Below are positions 15,336-22,809 of a stretch of DNA of 28,108 nt, in pieces. Source of the stretch: Flavobacteriaceae bacterium (GTDB taxonomy: Bacteria; Bacteroidota; Bacteroidia; Flavobacteriales; Flavobacteriaceae); NCBI GenBank assembly GCA_002693605.1, contig NZQO01000012.1, positions 1-28,108 on the forward strand, read 5' to 3'. Within the stretch, counting starts at the first letter, position 1. Every line of letters starts with the position of its first letter. The position numbers and the translations under genes are program-made. Under the pieces are notes generated by a model, which was not told the origin of the DNA, ran no database searches, and saw nothing but the letters and a program-made list of their open reading frames with translations.

Positions 15336-16019
15336 ATGGAAAAGAACATTATTATAACCGGAACAAGTAGGGGTATTGGCTTTGAGCTGGCACGTCTTTT
15401 TTCGGAAGCGGGGCAGCGCGTATTGGCGCTGTCTAGGAACAGTACGCCCATAGAAGAGGCGAAGCTGGGCAATTGCCATAGCTTCCCGTTCGATATTACG
15501 CGGCAAGACGATATTGACCGGGCCGCTGCGTATGTGGGGGAACACTGGACGCGAGTAGATGTGCTCATCAACAATTCTGGATATTTGGTAAACAAACCTT
15601 TCATCGATTTAAATGAAGACGACTTTAAATATTCATATAACGTAAATGTAACCGGGGTGGCAATGCTCACCCAAAAAATGTTGCCGTTTATGGCGAAGGA
15701 GTGCCATGTGGTAAACATTAGCAGCATGGGCGGCATACAGGGCAGTTTGAAATTTCCCGGCTTGGCTGCCTATAGCAGTAGCAAGGGTGCGGTACTTACC
15801 TTGACCGAGCTGTTGGCCGAGGAGTATAAGGAAACCGGCCCTGCCTTTAACGCACTAGCGCTAGGCGCCGTGCAAACCGAAATGCTGGAGGAGGCCTTTC
15901 CAGGATATGAGGCGCCCCTTTCGGCCCGGGAGATGGCGGCCTATATAAAAAACTTCGCGCTTACCGGACATCAGTTTTACAACGGAAAAATACTGCAGGT
16001 AAGCAGTAGTACACCCTAG
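15336..16019 (+). CDS. Short-chain dehydrogenase/reductase family oxidoreductase
   Basis: NAD(P)-dependent classical SDR of unknown substrate. The Rossmann nucleotide-binding motif TGTSRGIG is at 8-15, the structural motif NNSG at 79-82, a catalytic Ser in the ISS segment (129-130), and the active-site pair Y146/K150 in AAYSSSKGAV. R34 after the second strand (ALSRN) favours NADP(H) over NAD(H). At 227 residues it is a compact, cytosolic, single-domain member without a signal peptide. The ATG lies 16 bases after the T tract of the pdh operon terminator, and no recognisable promoter fits in that space, so expression may rely on terminator read-through. The C-terminal part (QTEMLEEAFPG, ALTGHQFYNGKILQVSS) matches the usual substrate-loop and final-strand region. 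The neighbours give no hint of the substrate. Confidence 0.87.
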   Translation: MEKNIIITGTSRGIGFELARLFSEAGQRVLALSRNSTPIEEAKLGNCHSFPFDITRQDDIDRAAAYVGEHWTRVDVLINNSGYLVNKPFIDLNEDDFKYSYNVNVTGVAMLTQKMLPFMAKECHVVNISSMGGIQGSLKFPGLAAYSSSKGAVLTLTELLAEEYKETGPAFNALALGAVQTEMLEEAFPGYEAPLSAREMAAYIKNFALTGHQFYNGKILQVSSSTP

Positions 16020-16288
16020 CTATAGCTTGAAATTGATCACTGGCAGTTTCATAGGAATACGAAATCTCCCAGCCAGATAGTTCCAGCGTTTTTACATTCA
16101 CCTAATTTTCAAGAAATGGGTCGTCCATAGACACAAGTAGTAGCATGTGCGAACAAAAAACTAAGTAAATAAAATTTTTCTCATATTGAATTTGGAATAA
16201 TGGTTAATTACATAAAGAAAAAAAAACGATACAAATTACATAGTTTATAAAAACTTGACTTTTATTATTCTATGTCGATTCTCTAGAT
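16020..16288. other. AT-rich intergenic region, 269 bases, no gene found
   Basis: The largest gene-free stretch of the window. It becomes very AT-rich after about 16160, with A-tracts, as is common upstream of Bacteroidota promoters. I found no tRNA, no convincing hairpin terminator after the dehydrogenase gene, and no full TTTG...TAnnTTTG promoter; TGAATTTG at 16187-16194 is a 7-of-8 match to the -7 box but has no -33 partner. Confidence 0.5.
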
Positions 16289-16939
16289 GTGAGGAAATTG
16301 AATGGTAAAAAGCCTCCCGAATTGCCTATTTTTACCGTCGTGGATTCTATCTTGTTAAAATATATTCCCCAACCTTCGGTACAACCGGTCTTTGAGCTCA
16401 TTAAAAACCATAACGTACACTTAAAGATCGTAAACGAACGGGTTACGCGCCACGGCGATTACCGAAAACTGCCCACGGGCCAGCACCAAATTACGGTAAA
16501 CGCCAATTTAAACCCATATCGGTTTTTAATTACATTGGTCCATGAGATAGCCCATTTGGTGGCGTTCCAGAAATATGGCCATTCCATTAAACCCCACGGC
16601 CGGGAATGGAAGCACACTTTTCAGTACCTTATGCTGCCTTTTATAAGGCCCGAGGTTTTTCCGCATTCGCTGTTACCACTATTGGCGTTGCATTTCAAAA
16701 ACCCGAAGGCGAGCAGTGATACCGATGCCAGGCTTTCGTTGGCATTAAAGCAATACGACCCTCCCAACGATAAAAACTTTATCTTTGAAATTCCACCGGG
16801 TGGCCTCTTCCGTCTGTATAACGGAAAGATTTTTAAACGGGGCCCAAGGCGGGTAAAGCGATATGAATGTATAGAGGTGGCGACGGGCAGAATCTACCTG
16901 TTTAACCCAAACGCCGAGGTCGAATTTTTAAATGAATAG
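16289..16939 (+). CDS. SprT-like zinc metalloprotease-fold protein
   Basis: Predicted zinc-binding protein of the SprT-like family (relatives of E. coli SprT and metazoan Spartan). The HExxH motif is VHEIAHL (H85, E86, H89), followed by KPHGREWKHTF, whose histidine (H103) is the probable third zinc ligand. The segment LKIVNERVTRHGDYR before the motif and the C-terminal region with basic residues (KRGPRRVKRYECIEVATGRIY) also fit flavobacterial SprT-like proteins. No signal peptide, so cytosolic. The start is uncertain: GTG 16289 gives 216 residues, but the first 15-20 look poorly conserved and a later GTG or TTG near 16339-16350 is possible. It is followed after 44 bases by manC and then the DUF389 gene, probably one operon. 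Its cellular role is not known from the sequence. Confidence 0.82.
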   Translation: MRKLNGKKPPELPIFTVVDSILLKYIPQPSVQPVFELIKNHNVHLKIVNERVTRHGDYRKLPTGQHQITVNANLNPYRFLITLVHEIAHLVAFQKYGHSIKPHGREWKHTFQYLMLPFIRPEVFPHSLLPLLALHFKNPKASSDTDARLSLALKQYDPPNDKNFIFEIPPGGLFRLYNGKIFKRGPRRVKRYECIEVATGRIYLFNPNAEVEFLNE

Positions 16940-16983
16940 CTAGCATCTCAAATGAAGCTAATGCGAAATAAAAAACAATACCT

Positions 16984-18063
16984 GTGAATAAAAATTACTA
17001 CGCCGTTATCATGGCCGGCGGAATCGGTTCCCGGTTTTGGCCCGTGAGCACGTCCCAATTTCCGAAGCAGTTCCACGATATGCTGGGTACTGGCGAGACC
17101 CTGCTGCAAAGAACATTTACCAGGCTTTCGAAGATCATTCCCGAACGGAACATCCTCGTGTTAACTAACGAAAGGTACCTTGAGATAACGCTCGGGCAAC
17201 TTCCACAAATTTCCGAAGAACAGGTGGTGCTGGAGCCCGCTATGCGCAATACGGCCCCCTGCCTGCTGTTGGCTGCCATGAAAATAAAGAAGGAAAATCC
17301 CGATGCGGTGATGCTCGTCGCGCCCAGTGACCATTGGATTGAGGATGAGAGGACATTCCAAAGCGATGTGCAATGCTGTTTTGACGCTTGCCACGGCAAC
17401 GACTACCTCATGACGTTGGGCATTCCACCCACCTTTCCGAATACCGGCTATGGCTATATTGAGGCGGCTCGAGATTCTAATGCCGAAATTGTAAAAGTGG
17501 AACAGTTCCGCGAAAAGCCCGATTATGATACGGCCAAGAAGTTTCTGGAAAGCGGAAATTTTCTGTGGAACGCAGGCATTTTTATCTGGAGCGTTTCCAG
17601 TATCGTAGCGGCCTTCAAAACCTATAAGCCAATTATGCACGCGCTTTTTTCTGAAGGAAAGGAGGCTTATAACACCGCTGCGGAGACCGATTTCATTGAA
17701 GAGAAATATGCGCTGTCCGAGAACATCTCGATCGACTACGCCATAATGGAGCCTGCCAATAACGTCTACGTAAAAAAGGCCACCTTCGATTGGAACGACC
17801 TTGGTACCTGGGGCGCCTTGCACGATAAGCTCGAAAAGGACCCCCAGGACAACGCCGTGGTCAGGGCCGTACCGTACCTGAAGAACGCTCAGGGCAATAT
17901 GGTGTACACGGCTTCAAACAAGCTGGTAGTTATCGATGGGCTGCGCGATTACATCGTGGTGGACAAGGAAGAAGTTTTGCTTATCTTTCCGAAGGAAAAA
18001 GAGCAGGAAATTAAGACCCTGCTCACCGAAGTGAAACAAAAGTTCGGCGAAAAGTATACCTAG
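16984..18063 (+). CDS. manC: Mannose-1-phosphate guanylyltransferase (GDP-mannose synthesis)
   Basis: Transfers GMP from GTP to mannose-1-phosphate, making GDP-mannose for surface glycans and glycoproteins; cytosolic. The nucleotidyltransferase signature MAGGIGSRFWPVSTSQFPKQF is at 10-30, with VAPSDHWIED, the TFPNTGYGYIEA segment, VEQFREKPD, FLWNAGIFIWS and YVKKATFDWNDLGTWGAL following in family order. At 359 residues it is the short form without the C-terminal phosphomannose isomerase domain. GTG 16984 is chosen as start because the only nearby ATG (codon 10) lies inside the first beta-strand before the nucleotide loop and would destroy the fold. The stop TAG (18061-18063) is directly followed by the ATG of the DUF389 gene, so the two are very likely co-translated. 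Confidence 0.93.
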   Translation: MNKNYYAVIMAGGIGSRFWPVSTSQFPKQFHDMLGTGETLLQRTFTRLSKIIPERNILVLTNERYLEITLGQLPQISEEQVVLEPAMRNTAPCLLLAAMKIKKENPDAVMLVAPSDHWIEDERTFQSDVQCCFDACHGNDYLMTLGIPPTFPNTGYGYIEAARDSNAEIVKVEQFREKPDYDTAKKFLESGNFLWNAGIFIWSVSSIVAAFKTYKPIMHALFSEGKEAYNTAAETDFIEEKYALSENISIDYAIMEPANNVYVKKATFDWNDLGTWGALHDKLEKDPQDNAVVRAVPYLKNAQGNMVYTASNKLVVIDGLRDYIVVDKEEVLLIFPKEKEQEIKTLLTEVKQKFGEKYT

Positions 18064-19500
18064 ATGACAGAAAAGCAGCAAGACGATATTAAAATTACGC
18101 CCAACGATGAACAGTTTGAACAGGTAAAGCTCACCACGTGGCAAAACCTGAAGAAATTTTTGCAGGAACTGTTCGATATCCGGTCTGAGAGCGACCGCGA
18201 CGCCACTATCGAGGCGGTAAAGAAGGATATTTCGTTTAAGGGCCATACGGCCTGGATCCTTATTTTTTCCATTTTCGTAGCCTCTATCGGGCTAAATGTA
18301 AGCAGTACTGCCGTGGTTATTGGCGCGATGCTTATCTCGCCGCTAATGGGGCCCATCGTGGGTATAGGTCTTTCCGTAGCCATTAACGATGTAGAGACCA
18401 TGCGTCGTTCGCTCATCAATCTTGGGGTTATGGTTTTTTTGAGCGTGTTAACGGCATTTCTCTATTTTAAGCTATCTCCGCTAACCGAGGAAACTCCCGA
18501 ACTCCTGGCGAGAACGTACCCTACAATCTTGGATGTGCTGGTGGCCATTTTTGGTGGCCTCGGGCTTATCGTGGCAAAAACCAAAAGTGGGACCATAGCG
18601 AGCGTAATTTTTGGGGTTGCCATTGCCACCGCGCTAATGCCGCCCCTATGTACCGTAGGATATGGCTTGGCCATTGGCAATTTCAACTACGCAGGCGGCG
18701 CTATCTATTTGTTTTCCATCAATGCGGTCTTTATTGCATTATCCACCTTCATCGTTTCAAAATTACTTCGTTTCCCATTGGTACGCTATGCCAACAGCAA
18801 ACGGAGAAAGCGAACGGCGCAGATAGCTTCCCTTATTGCTATTATTGTTATGGTGCCCAGTGTATACTTGTTCGTGCTATTGTACGACCAGCAGGTTTTC
18901 GAGACCGAAACCAAGGATTTTGTTAAGGAAATAATTAGGTACGACGGTGCCGAGGTGGTGAAATTTACCCAAGATTACAAAACGAAGAACGTGGATGTCT
19001 ACCTAATTGGGCAACCGGTGCCGCAGACGAAGATTAGTGAATGGCTCGCCGAAATGAAGACGATAGAACGACTGGAGGGCGCAAACCTCCGCATATATCA
19101 GGGTGCCGACCAAAGTGGCGAACTGGCCGCGAAGCTTTCCAGTGAGGTCAAGGCCGGAATCCTAGAGGACCTTTACGTAAAAAACGAACAGCTGTTGGAA
19201 GATAAGAATTCGCGTATTGCATTTCTGGAAAATGAAATCGCCCGCCTTCGAATTAAGGATGTGTCGTTCGAGAGCCTAAGCGAGGAAGTGAAGACGGTAT
19301 ACATCGAGCTCGAGCAATTCGCCTATTCGAAGCGGATTACCACGAACTTTAAAAGTACCGATACCATTCCCGTTTTCTATGTGCGGTGGAACCAGGGCTT
19401 AAAACGACCGGCACGGTTAGAAAAGAATCAGACACTTTCCAACTGGCTGAAATTGAAGATGAAGGTCGATACGCTTCGGGTACTCGAATATCCCGAATAA
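18064..19500 (+). CDS. DUF389 family integral membrane protein
   Basis: Member of the DUF389 (TIGR00341-like) membrane family of unknown function. A cytosolic N-terminal helix region (1-60) leads to a hydrophobic core of about six membrane segments within 60-285, including the conserved SSTAVVIGAMLISPLMGPIVGIG, AKTKSGTIASVIFGVAIATALMPPLCTVGYGLA and SINAVFIALSTF stretches. After the last segment (IASLIAIIVMVPSVYLFVLLY) comes a soluble C-terminal domain of roughly 190 residues with a probable coiled coil (LLEDKNSRIAFLENEIARLRIKD). Length 478 is normal for the Bacteroidota form. It starts at the base after the manC stop, which indicates translational coupling, and ends at a strong bidirectional terminator. 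A transport or small-molecule channel role is often guessed for this family, but nothing here proves it. Confidence 0.88.
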   Translation: MTEKQQDDIKITPNDEQFEQVKLTTWQNLKKFLQELFDIRSESDRDATIEAVKKDISFKGHTAWILIFSIFVASIGLNVSSTAVVIGAMLISPLMGPIVGIGLSVAINDVETMRRSLINLGVMVFLSVLTAFLYFKLSPLTEETPELLARTYPTILDVLVAIFGGLGLIVAKTKSGTIASVIFGVAIATALMPPLCTVGYGLAIGNFNYAGGAIYLFSINAVFIALSTFIVSKLLRFPLVRYANSKRRKRTAQIASLIAIIVMVPSVYLFVLLYDQQVFETETKDFVKEIIRYDGAEVVKFTQDYKTKNVDVYLIGQPVPQTKISEWLAEMKTIERLEGANLRIYQGADQSGELAAKLSSEVKAGILEDLYVKNEQLLEDKNSRIAFLENEIARLRIKDVSFESLSEEVKTVYIELEQFAYSKRITTNFKSTDTIPVFYVRWNQGLKRPARLEKNQTLSNWLKLKMKVDTLRVLEYPE

Positions 19501-19530
19501 AAAAAGCGTCCCGTTGCGGGACGCTTTTTT
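19498..19530. terminator. Bidirectional terminator between the DUF389 gene and the VCBS/ASPIC gene
   Basis: A 13-bp perfect stem AAAAAGCGTCCCG / CGGGACGCTTTTT (19501-19513 / 19517-19529) with a 3-base loop, flanked by A on the left and T on the right, so it can end both convergent transcripts. It starts immediately after the DUF389 stop codon. Confidence 0.93.
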
Positions 19531-19553
19531 TATCTATACAAGCTACAAAATTG

Positions 19554-21167
19554 CTAGTTCTTAACGAACTTATAGGAGACCGCTTGTTGCTCTACGTTAA
19601 GTTTCGCGAAATAGGTGCCCGAGCTCAGGGAACGGACGTTTACGGTATTTTCAGAAGAAATTTCAGTAGCCATTACCACGCGACCGTTAATATCCACAAT
19701 CGATACGGAGGTGCCGCTTAAACCTTTCAGTGAAAAGTTCAATACTTCGGAAGTGGGATTTGGATATAGGCTGATTCCCTCTTTCTGAAAATCGGTCACC
19801 GCCAGTACATTTTCACCTTCAATATATACGTGCTGTGTATTTACGTCTGGGTTTTCAATCTCATCTACCACTCCAGAGGGCCATTTAATAACGATTTTAT
19901 CAATGGTCGTCGCCTGGCCTAAACCGAAATGTCCCGTAAGCGAGCTCATATGCCCAAAACCTTGCCCTGAGCGGATTTCACGAATTTGCACGCCCCAGGC
20001 TCCATAGGCCTCGATACGCGCGCCAATCCCGTTAATATTGCTCTCATCGCCCTTTAAGACCACTTTTACCCAATTATTGTCGTTGCCGTTGTTAATCCAT
20101 AAGTCGCCATCGTTCACTACGTCCAGGAAGCCGTCGTTGTTCATATCGCCTATGGCGCCTTCGTCGAAGGGCAGGTCCATACCGGTAAAGGTGAGGTCCC
20201 CATTGTTAAGGTACAGTTCCTTGGTCATTTCAGAAAAGATGTCAACATAGCCATCGTTGTTGAAATCGCCTGCCTGGTTTTCCCACGCACCAAGATCAGT
20301 TGGATCAATACCGGTAGTTGCAATGATGTCGGTAAAGACGCCCGCACCATCGTTCAGCATAAAGCGATTTTGGAAATCGTGGTTTACGATAAAGGCATCG
20401 AAATCGCCGTCGTTATCGAAATCTTCAAATACGGTGGCCCAAGATTGGGCGTTGTCGCGCATATTGATGTCCTGTGCGTTCTCGGTAAACGTTCCGTCAC
20501 CGTTATTGGTGTACATCGCATTGTCTCGGAAGGGGTCACCCGGGGTAGACCCTCCACGGCATTTGGTAAGGTACATGTCAATATCGCCATCGTTGTCATA
20601 ATCTACCCAGATAGCGGCGTAGTTGCCGGGGGCGTCAATGGTTTGTATTAAGCTTTGGTCCAACACCATATTTCCGTTGCCGTCGTTACGGTACGGATGG
20701 CTTAGATCGACATCGTGGCAAACAAAGGAATCTAGGTCGCCATCGTTATCGATATCGGCAAAGGTAGAGCGCTGTGAGAAGATATATTCCTGTTTCTCGT
20801 CTTCGGTGTAGGCCGTGCCATCGCTATTTGCGACTAAAAACGACACACGTGAGCCGTTGCCCAGGACGAAGTCGTTATAACCGTTGGCATCTATATCACC
20901 CACGGCAATACTCCAATCTGGCACATTTTGTATGGGCATGGAGATAAGAACGGAATTGAAGGTGCCATCGGGTTGCTGATAATCGATACCTATTCCGTTG
21001 TTTGAAATACGCACATAGTCGTCTAGGTCGTCACCGTTCATATCAACCGCCACTTCATTCGAATCGGGGTAATTTCCAATCAAGTTGTTTTGATTGGTAA
21101 AGGTAACTTGGGCTACGGCCACGCCAGTAAATAGAATAGCAGCGCCCAAAAGTAATTGTGTCTTCAT
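19554..21167 (-). CDS. Secreted VCBS/FG-GAP repeat and ASPIC/UnbV domain protein with T9SS type A sorting domain
   Basis: Exported surface or extracellular protein of unknown ligand. The signal peptide MKTQLLLGAAILFTGVAVAQ is followed by about seven FG-GAP/VCBS-type repeats with calcium-binding D-x-D/N-x-D/N-G motifs (VDMNGDDLDD, GDIDANGYNDF, ADIDNDGDLDS, VDYDNDGDIDM, EDFDNDGDFDA, GDFNNDGYVDI, GDMNNDGFLDV), predicting a beta-propeller. Next comes an ASPIC/UnbV-like domain (NGIGARIEAY, IREIRSGQGFGHMSS, HFGLGQATTIDKIVIKWPSG), then a C-terminal T9SS type A sorting domain (ISLYPNPTSEVLNF, VDINGRVV, LSSGTYFAKL, ending KFVKN). It is therefore a likely client of PorU and PorV, encoded about 8 kb away. 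Length 537. It is the last gene of the minus-strand run after mlaF (63-base gap) and ends at a bidirectional terminator. Function beyond binding or adhesion cannot be stated. Confidence 0.9.
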   Translation of the reverse strand: MKTQLLLGAAILFTGVAVAQVTFTNQNNLIGNYPDSNEVAVDMNGDDLDDYVRISNNGIGIDYQQPDGTFNSVLISMPIQNVPDWSIAVGDIDANGYNDFVLGNGSRVSFLVANSDGTAYTEDEKQEYIFSQRSTFADIDNDGDLDSFVCHDVDLSHPYRNDGNGNMVLDQSLIQTIDAPGNYAAIWVDYDNDGDIDMYLTKCRGGSTPGDPFRDNAMYTNNGDGTFTENAQDINMRDNAQSWATVFEDFDNDGDFDAFIVNHDFQNRFMLNDGAGVFTDIIATTGIDPTDLGAWENQAGDFNNDGYVDIFSEMTKELYLNNGDLTFTGMDLPFDEGAIGDMNNDGFLDVVNDGDLWINNGNDNNWVKVVLKGDESNINGIGARIEAYGAWGVQIREIRSGQGFGHMSSLTGHFGLGQATTIDKIVIKWPSGVVDEIENPDVNTQHVYIEGENVLAVTDFQKEGISLYPNPTSEVLNFSLKGLSGTSVSIVDINGRVVMATEISSENTVNVRSLSSGTYFAKLNVEQQAVSYKFVKN

Positions 21168-21230
21168 AAGAGGGAATTTTAGGAACTAAAAATAAGGTAA
21201 AAATATTGATTGCTAAAGAGATGCAAATAT

Positions 21231-21995
21231 TTATTGTTTCTTTAGCTGTACTTCGCGGATTTTCTTGAACAGGTCTGACGAATACACAAAACTTACCACG
21301 TCTTCATTATCGGTCTTGAATATTTCGCTATTGGTACCCTGCCAGGCCAATTTGCCATTCTTGAGCAGAACTACTTTTTCGCCAATTTCCATTACCGAGT
21401 TCATGTCGTGGGTAACCACTACTGTGGTAATATCGTTCTCGTGCGTTATTTCCTGAATCAGGTTATCGATCAATGTCGCCGTCTTGGGGTCGAGGCCAGA
21501 GTTGGGCTCATCGCAAAACAGGTACTTCGGCCTATTCACTATTGCCCGTGCAATAGACACGCGCTTTTGCATTCCGCCGGAAATTTCCGCCGGAAATTTT
21601 TTGTTCACATTCTCGAGGTCTACGCGCGAGAGTACCTCGTTAACGCGCTCCAACATTTCGCTCTTTTTCTGAGTGGTGAACATGCGAAGCGGAAACATAA
21701 CGTTCTGCTCGATGTTCATGGAGTCGAACAGAGCCCCGCCCTGAAACAACATGCCCATTTCTTCGCGGAGACTGCGCTGTTGCTCGTCGTCCATATCCTG
21801 AATGGCATTCTCTTCGTAATAAATTCGTCCTTCCTCGGGCTTAAAGAGACCAATGAGGCATTTTAGCATAACCGTTTTTCCGCTACCGCTCTGGCCAATA
21901 ATCAGATTGGTCTTGCCCTTGTCGAAGGTGGTGGAAATACCCTTTAAAATTTCCTCTTCCCCAAAGCGCTTGTGTATGTTTTCAACGTGGATCAT
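21231..21995 (-). CDS. ABC transporter ATP-binding protein, MlaF family (lipid transport)
   Basis: ATPase of a Mla/MCE-type phospholipid transporter, at the inner-membrane cytosolic face. Walker A GQSGSGKT (34-41), Q-loop in MGMLFQGGALFDS, signature ISGGMQKR (138-145), Walker B LFCDEPNSGLDP with catalytic E163, and H-loop VVTHDMNS (H196). The FQGGALFDSMNIEQNVMFPLR segment is typical of MlaF. The start is ATG 21993-21995, not the longer open frame to 22121: this ATG overlaps the TGA of the upstream permease gene by ATGA, a classic coupling arrangement, and the 42 residues lost are the shadow of the permease C-terminus. The protein is 254 residues. No mlaD-type MCE gene lies next to it; the following gene is an unrelated secreted protein. 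Symbol left empty because the Bacteroidota orthologue is not always named mlaF. Confidence 0.93.
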   Translation of the reverse strand: MIHVENIHKRFGEEEILKGISTTFDKGKTNLIIGQSGSGKTVMLKCLIGLFKPEEGRIYYEENAIQDMDDEQQRSLREEMGMLFQGGALFDSMNIEQNVMFPLRMFTTQKKSEMLERVNEVLSRVDLENVNKKFPAEISGGMQKRVSIARAIVNRPKYLFCDEPNSGLDPKTATLIDNLIQEITHENDITTVVVTHDMNSVMEIGEKVVLLKNGKLAWQGTNSEIFKTDNEDVVSFVYSSDLFKKIREVQLKKQ

Positions 21996-22732
21996 GAGCT
22001 TAAAAGAAGTTGGGTTATAATATAGTTGGCCAAAATGATGATTACGCTCGTCCATACAAACGAGTTGGTGCTCGCCTTCCCAACCTCTAGCGCGCCACCG
22101 GTCATATAATATCCCTGCCAAGAGGGAACCGTAGCCAGGATGAAGGCGAACACGAACGTTTTCAGAAATGCATAGGTAAGGTGAAAAGGTATAAAGCTAT
22201 CCTGTATGCCCGCTGCAAAATCTGTGGTAGAGGTGAAACCGCCGTAAACCCCGGCAAGCCAGCCGCCGGTTATCCCCAGGAACATGGCAATAGCGATGAC
22301 AAAAGGGTAGAACGACAGCGCAATTATTTTCGGAAATACCAAGTAGTTCAATGAATTTATGCCCATTACCTCAAGGGCATCTATTTGTTCGGTAACGCGC
22401 ATCGAGCCGATACTTGACGTGATGAATGATCCCACCTTCCCTGCCATGATAATAGAAATGAAGGTAGGGGCAAACTCCAATATTATTGACTGTCTGGTAG
22501 CGAACCCGATAAGCGATTTGGGAATGAGGGGATTGTCCATGTTCAATGCGGTTTGTATGGCAACCACACCGCCCACGAAAAACGAAATAAACGCGACGAT
22601 ACCAAGCGAGTTGATAATTAAATCGTCTATTTCCTTAAAAATAAGTTCTCGCAGCACAGACCGTTTGGTAAAACTGCCAAAAACCTTTTTAATCATTATA
22701 AAATAGGAGCCAATGTCTCTTAGGTACTTCAT
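21992..22732 (-). CDS. MlaE family lipid ABC transporter permease
   Basis: Inner-membrane permease partner of the MlaF-type ATPase. The 246-residue protein has the MlaE family pattern: an N-terminal amphipathic stretch, then about five hydrophobic segments (NSLGIVAFISFFVGGVVAIQ, then IILEFAPTFISIIMAGKVGS, IIALSFYPFVIAIAMFLGIT, TYAFLKTFVFAFILATVPSW and SVIIILANYIITQLLL). The conserved cytosolic motif GSMRVTEQIDALEVMGINSL, which contacts the ATPase, is clear. The ATG is at 22730-22732. The stop overlaps the mlaF-like start (ATGA), so both subunits are made together. A 77-base gap separates it from the alkaline phosphatase gene upstream. In Mla systems such a pair moves phospholipids between the inner membrane and an MCE protein; the direction of transport here is not known. 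Confidence 0.93.
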   Translation of the reverse strand: MKYLRDIGSYFIMIKKVFGSFTKRSVLRELIFKEIDDLIINSLGIVAFISFFVGGVVAIQTALNMDNPLIPKSLIGFATRQSIILEFAPTFISIIMAGKVGSFITSSIGSMRVTEQIDALEVMGINSLNYLVFPKIIALSFYPFVIAIAMFLGITGGWLAGVYGGFTSTTDFAAGIQDSFIPFHLTYAFLKTFVFAFILATVPSWQGYYMTGGALEVGKASTNSFVWTSVIIILANYIITQLLLSS

Positions 22733-22809
22733 AAATAGCTAGCTTCTGCTAAAGTAACAAAATTCGGTGAGGGAAACTTACAAATCGTACTTCTGAAGGT
22801 GCGCGCGCA

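Noticed and set aside
17161..17823. Long minus-strand open frame (220 codons) opposite manC
   Set aside because: It is the antisense shadow of manC, which has full family motifs; the shadow shows no recognisable domain or signal.
20040..20800. Recurring short motifs (CCATCGTTGTT-like) that look like a repeat array
   Set aside because: They are the coding sequence of D-x-D-N-D-G-D calcium repeats; spacing is irregular and there are no spacers, so this is not CRISPR.
21996..22121. N-terminal extension of the MlaF-like ATPase
   Set aside because: It overlaps the permease C-terminus in another frame. The ATGA overlap at 21992-21995 marks the true start.
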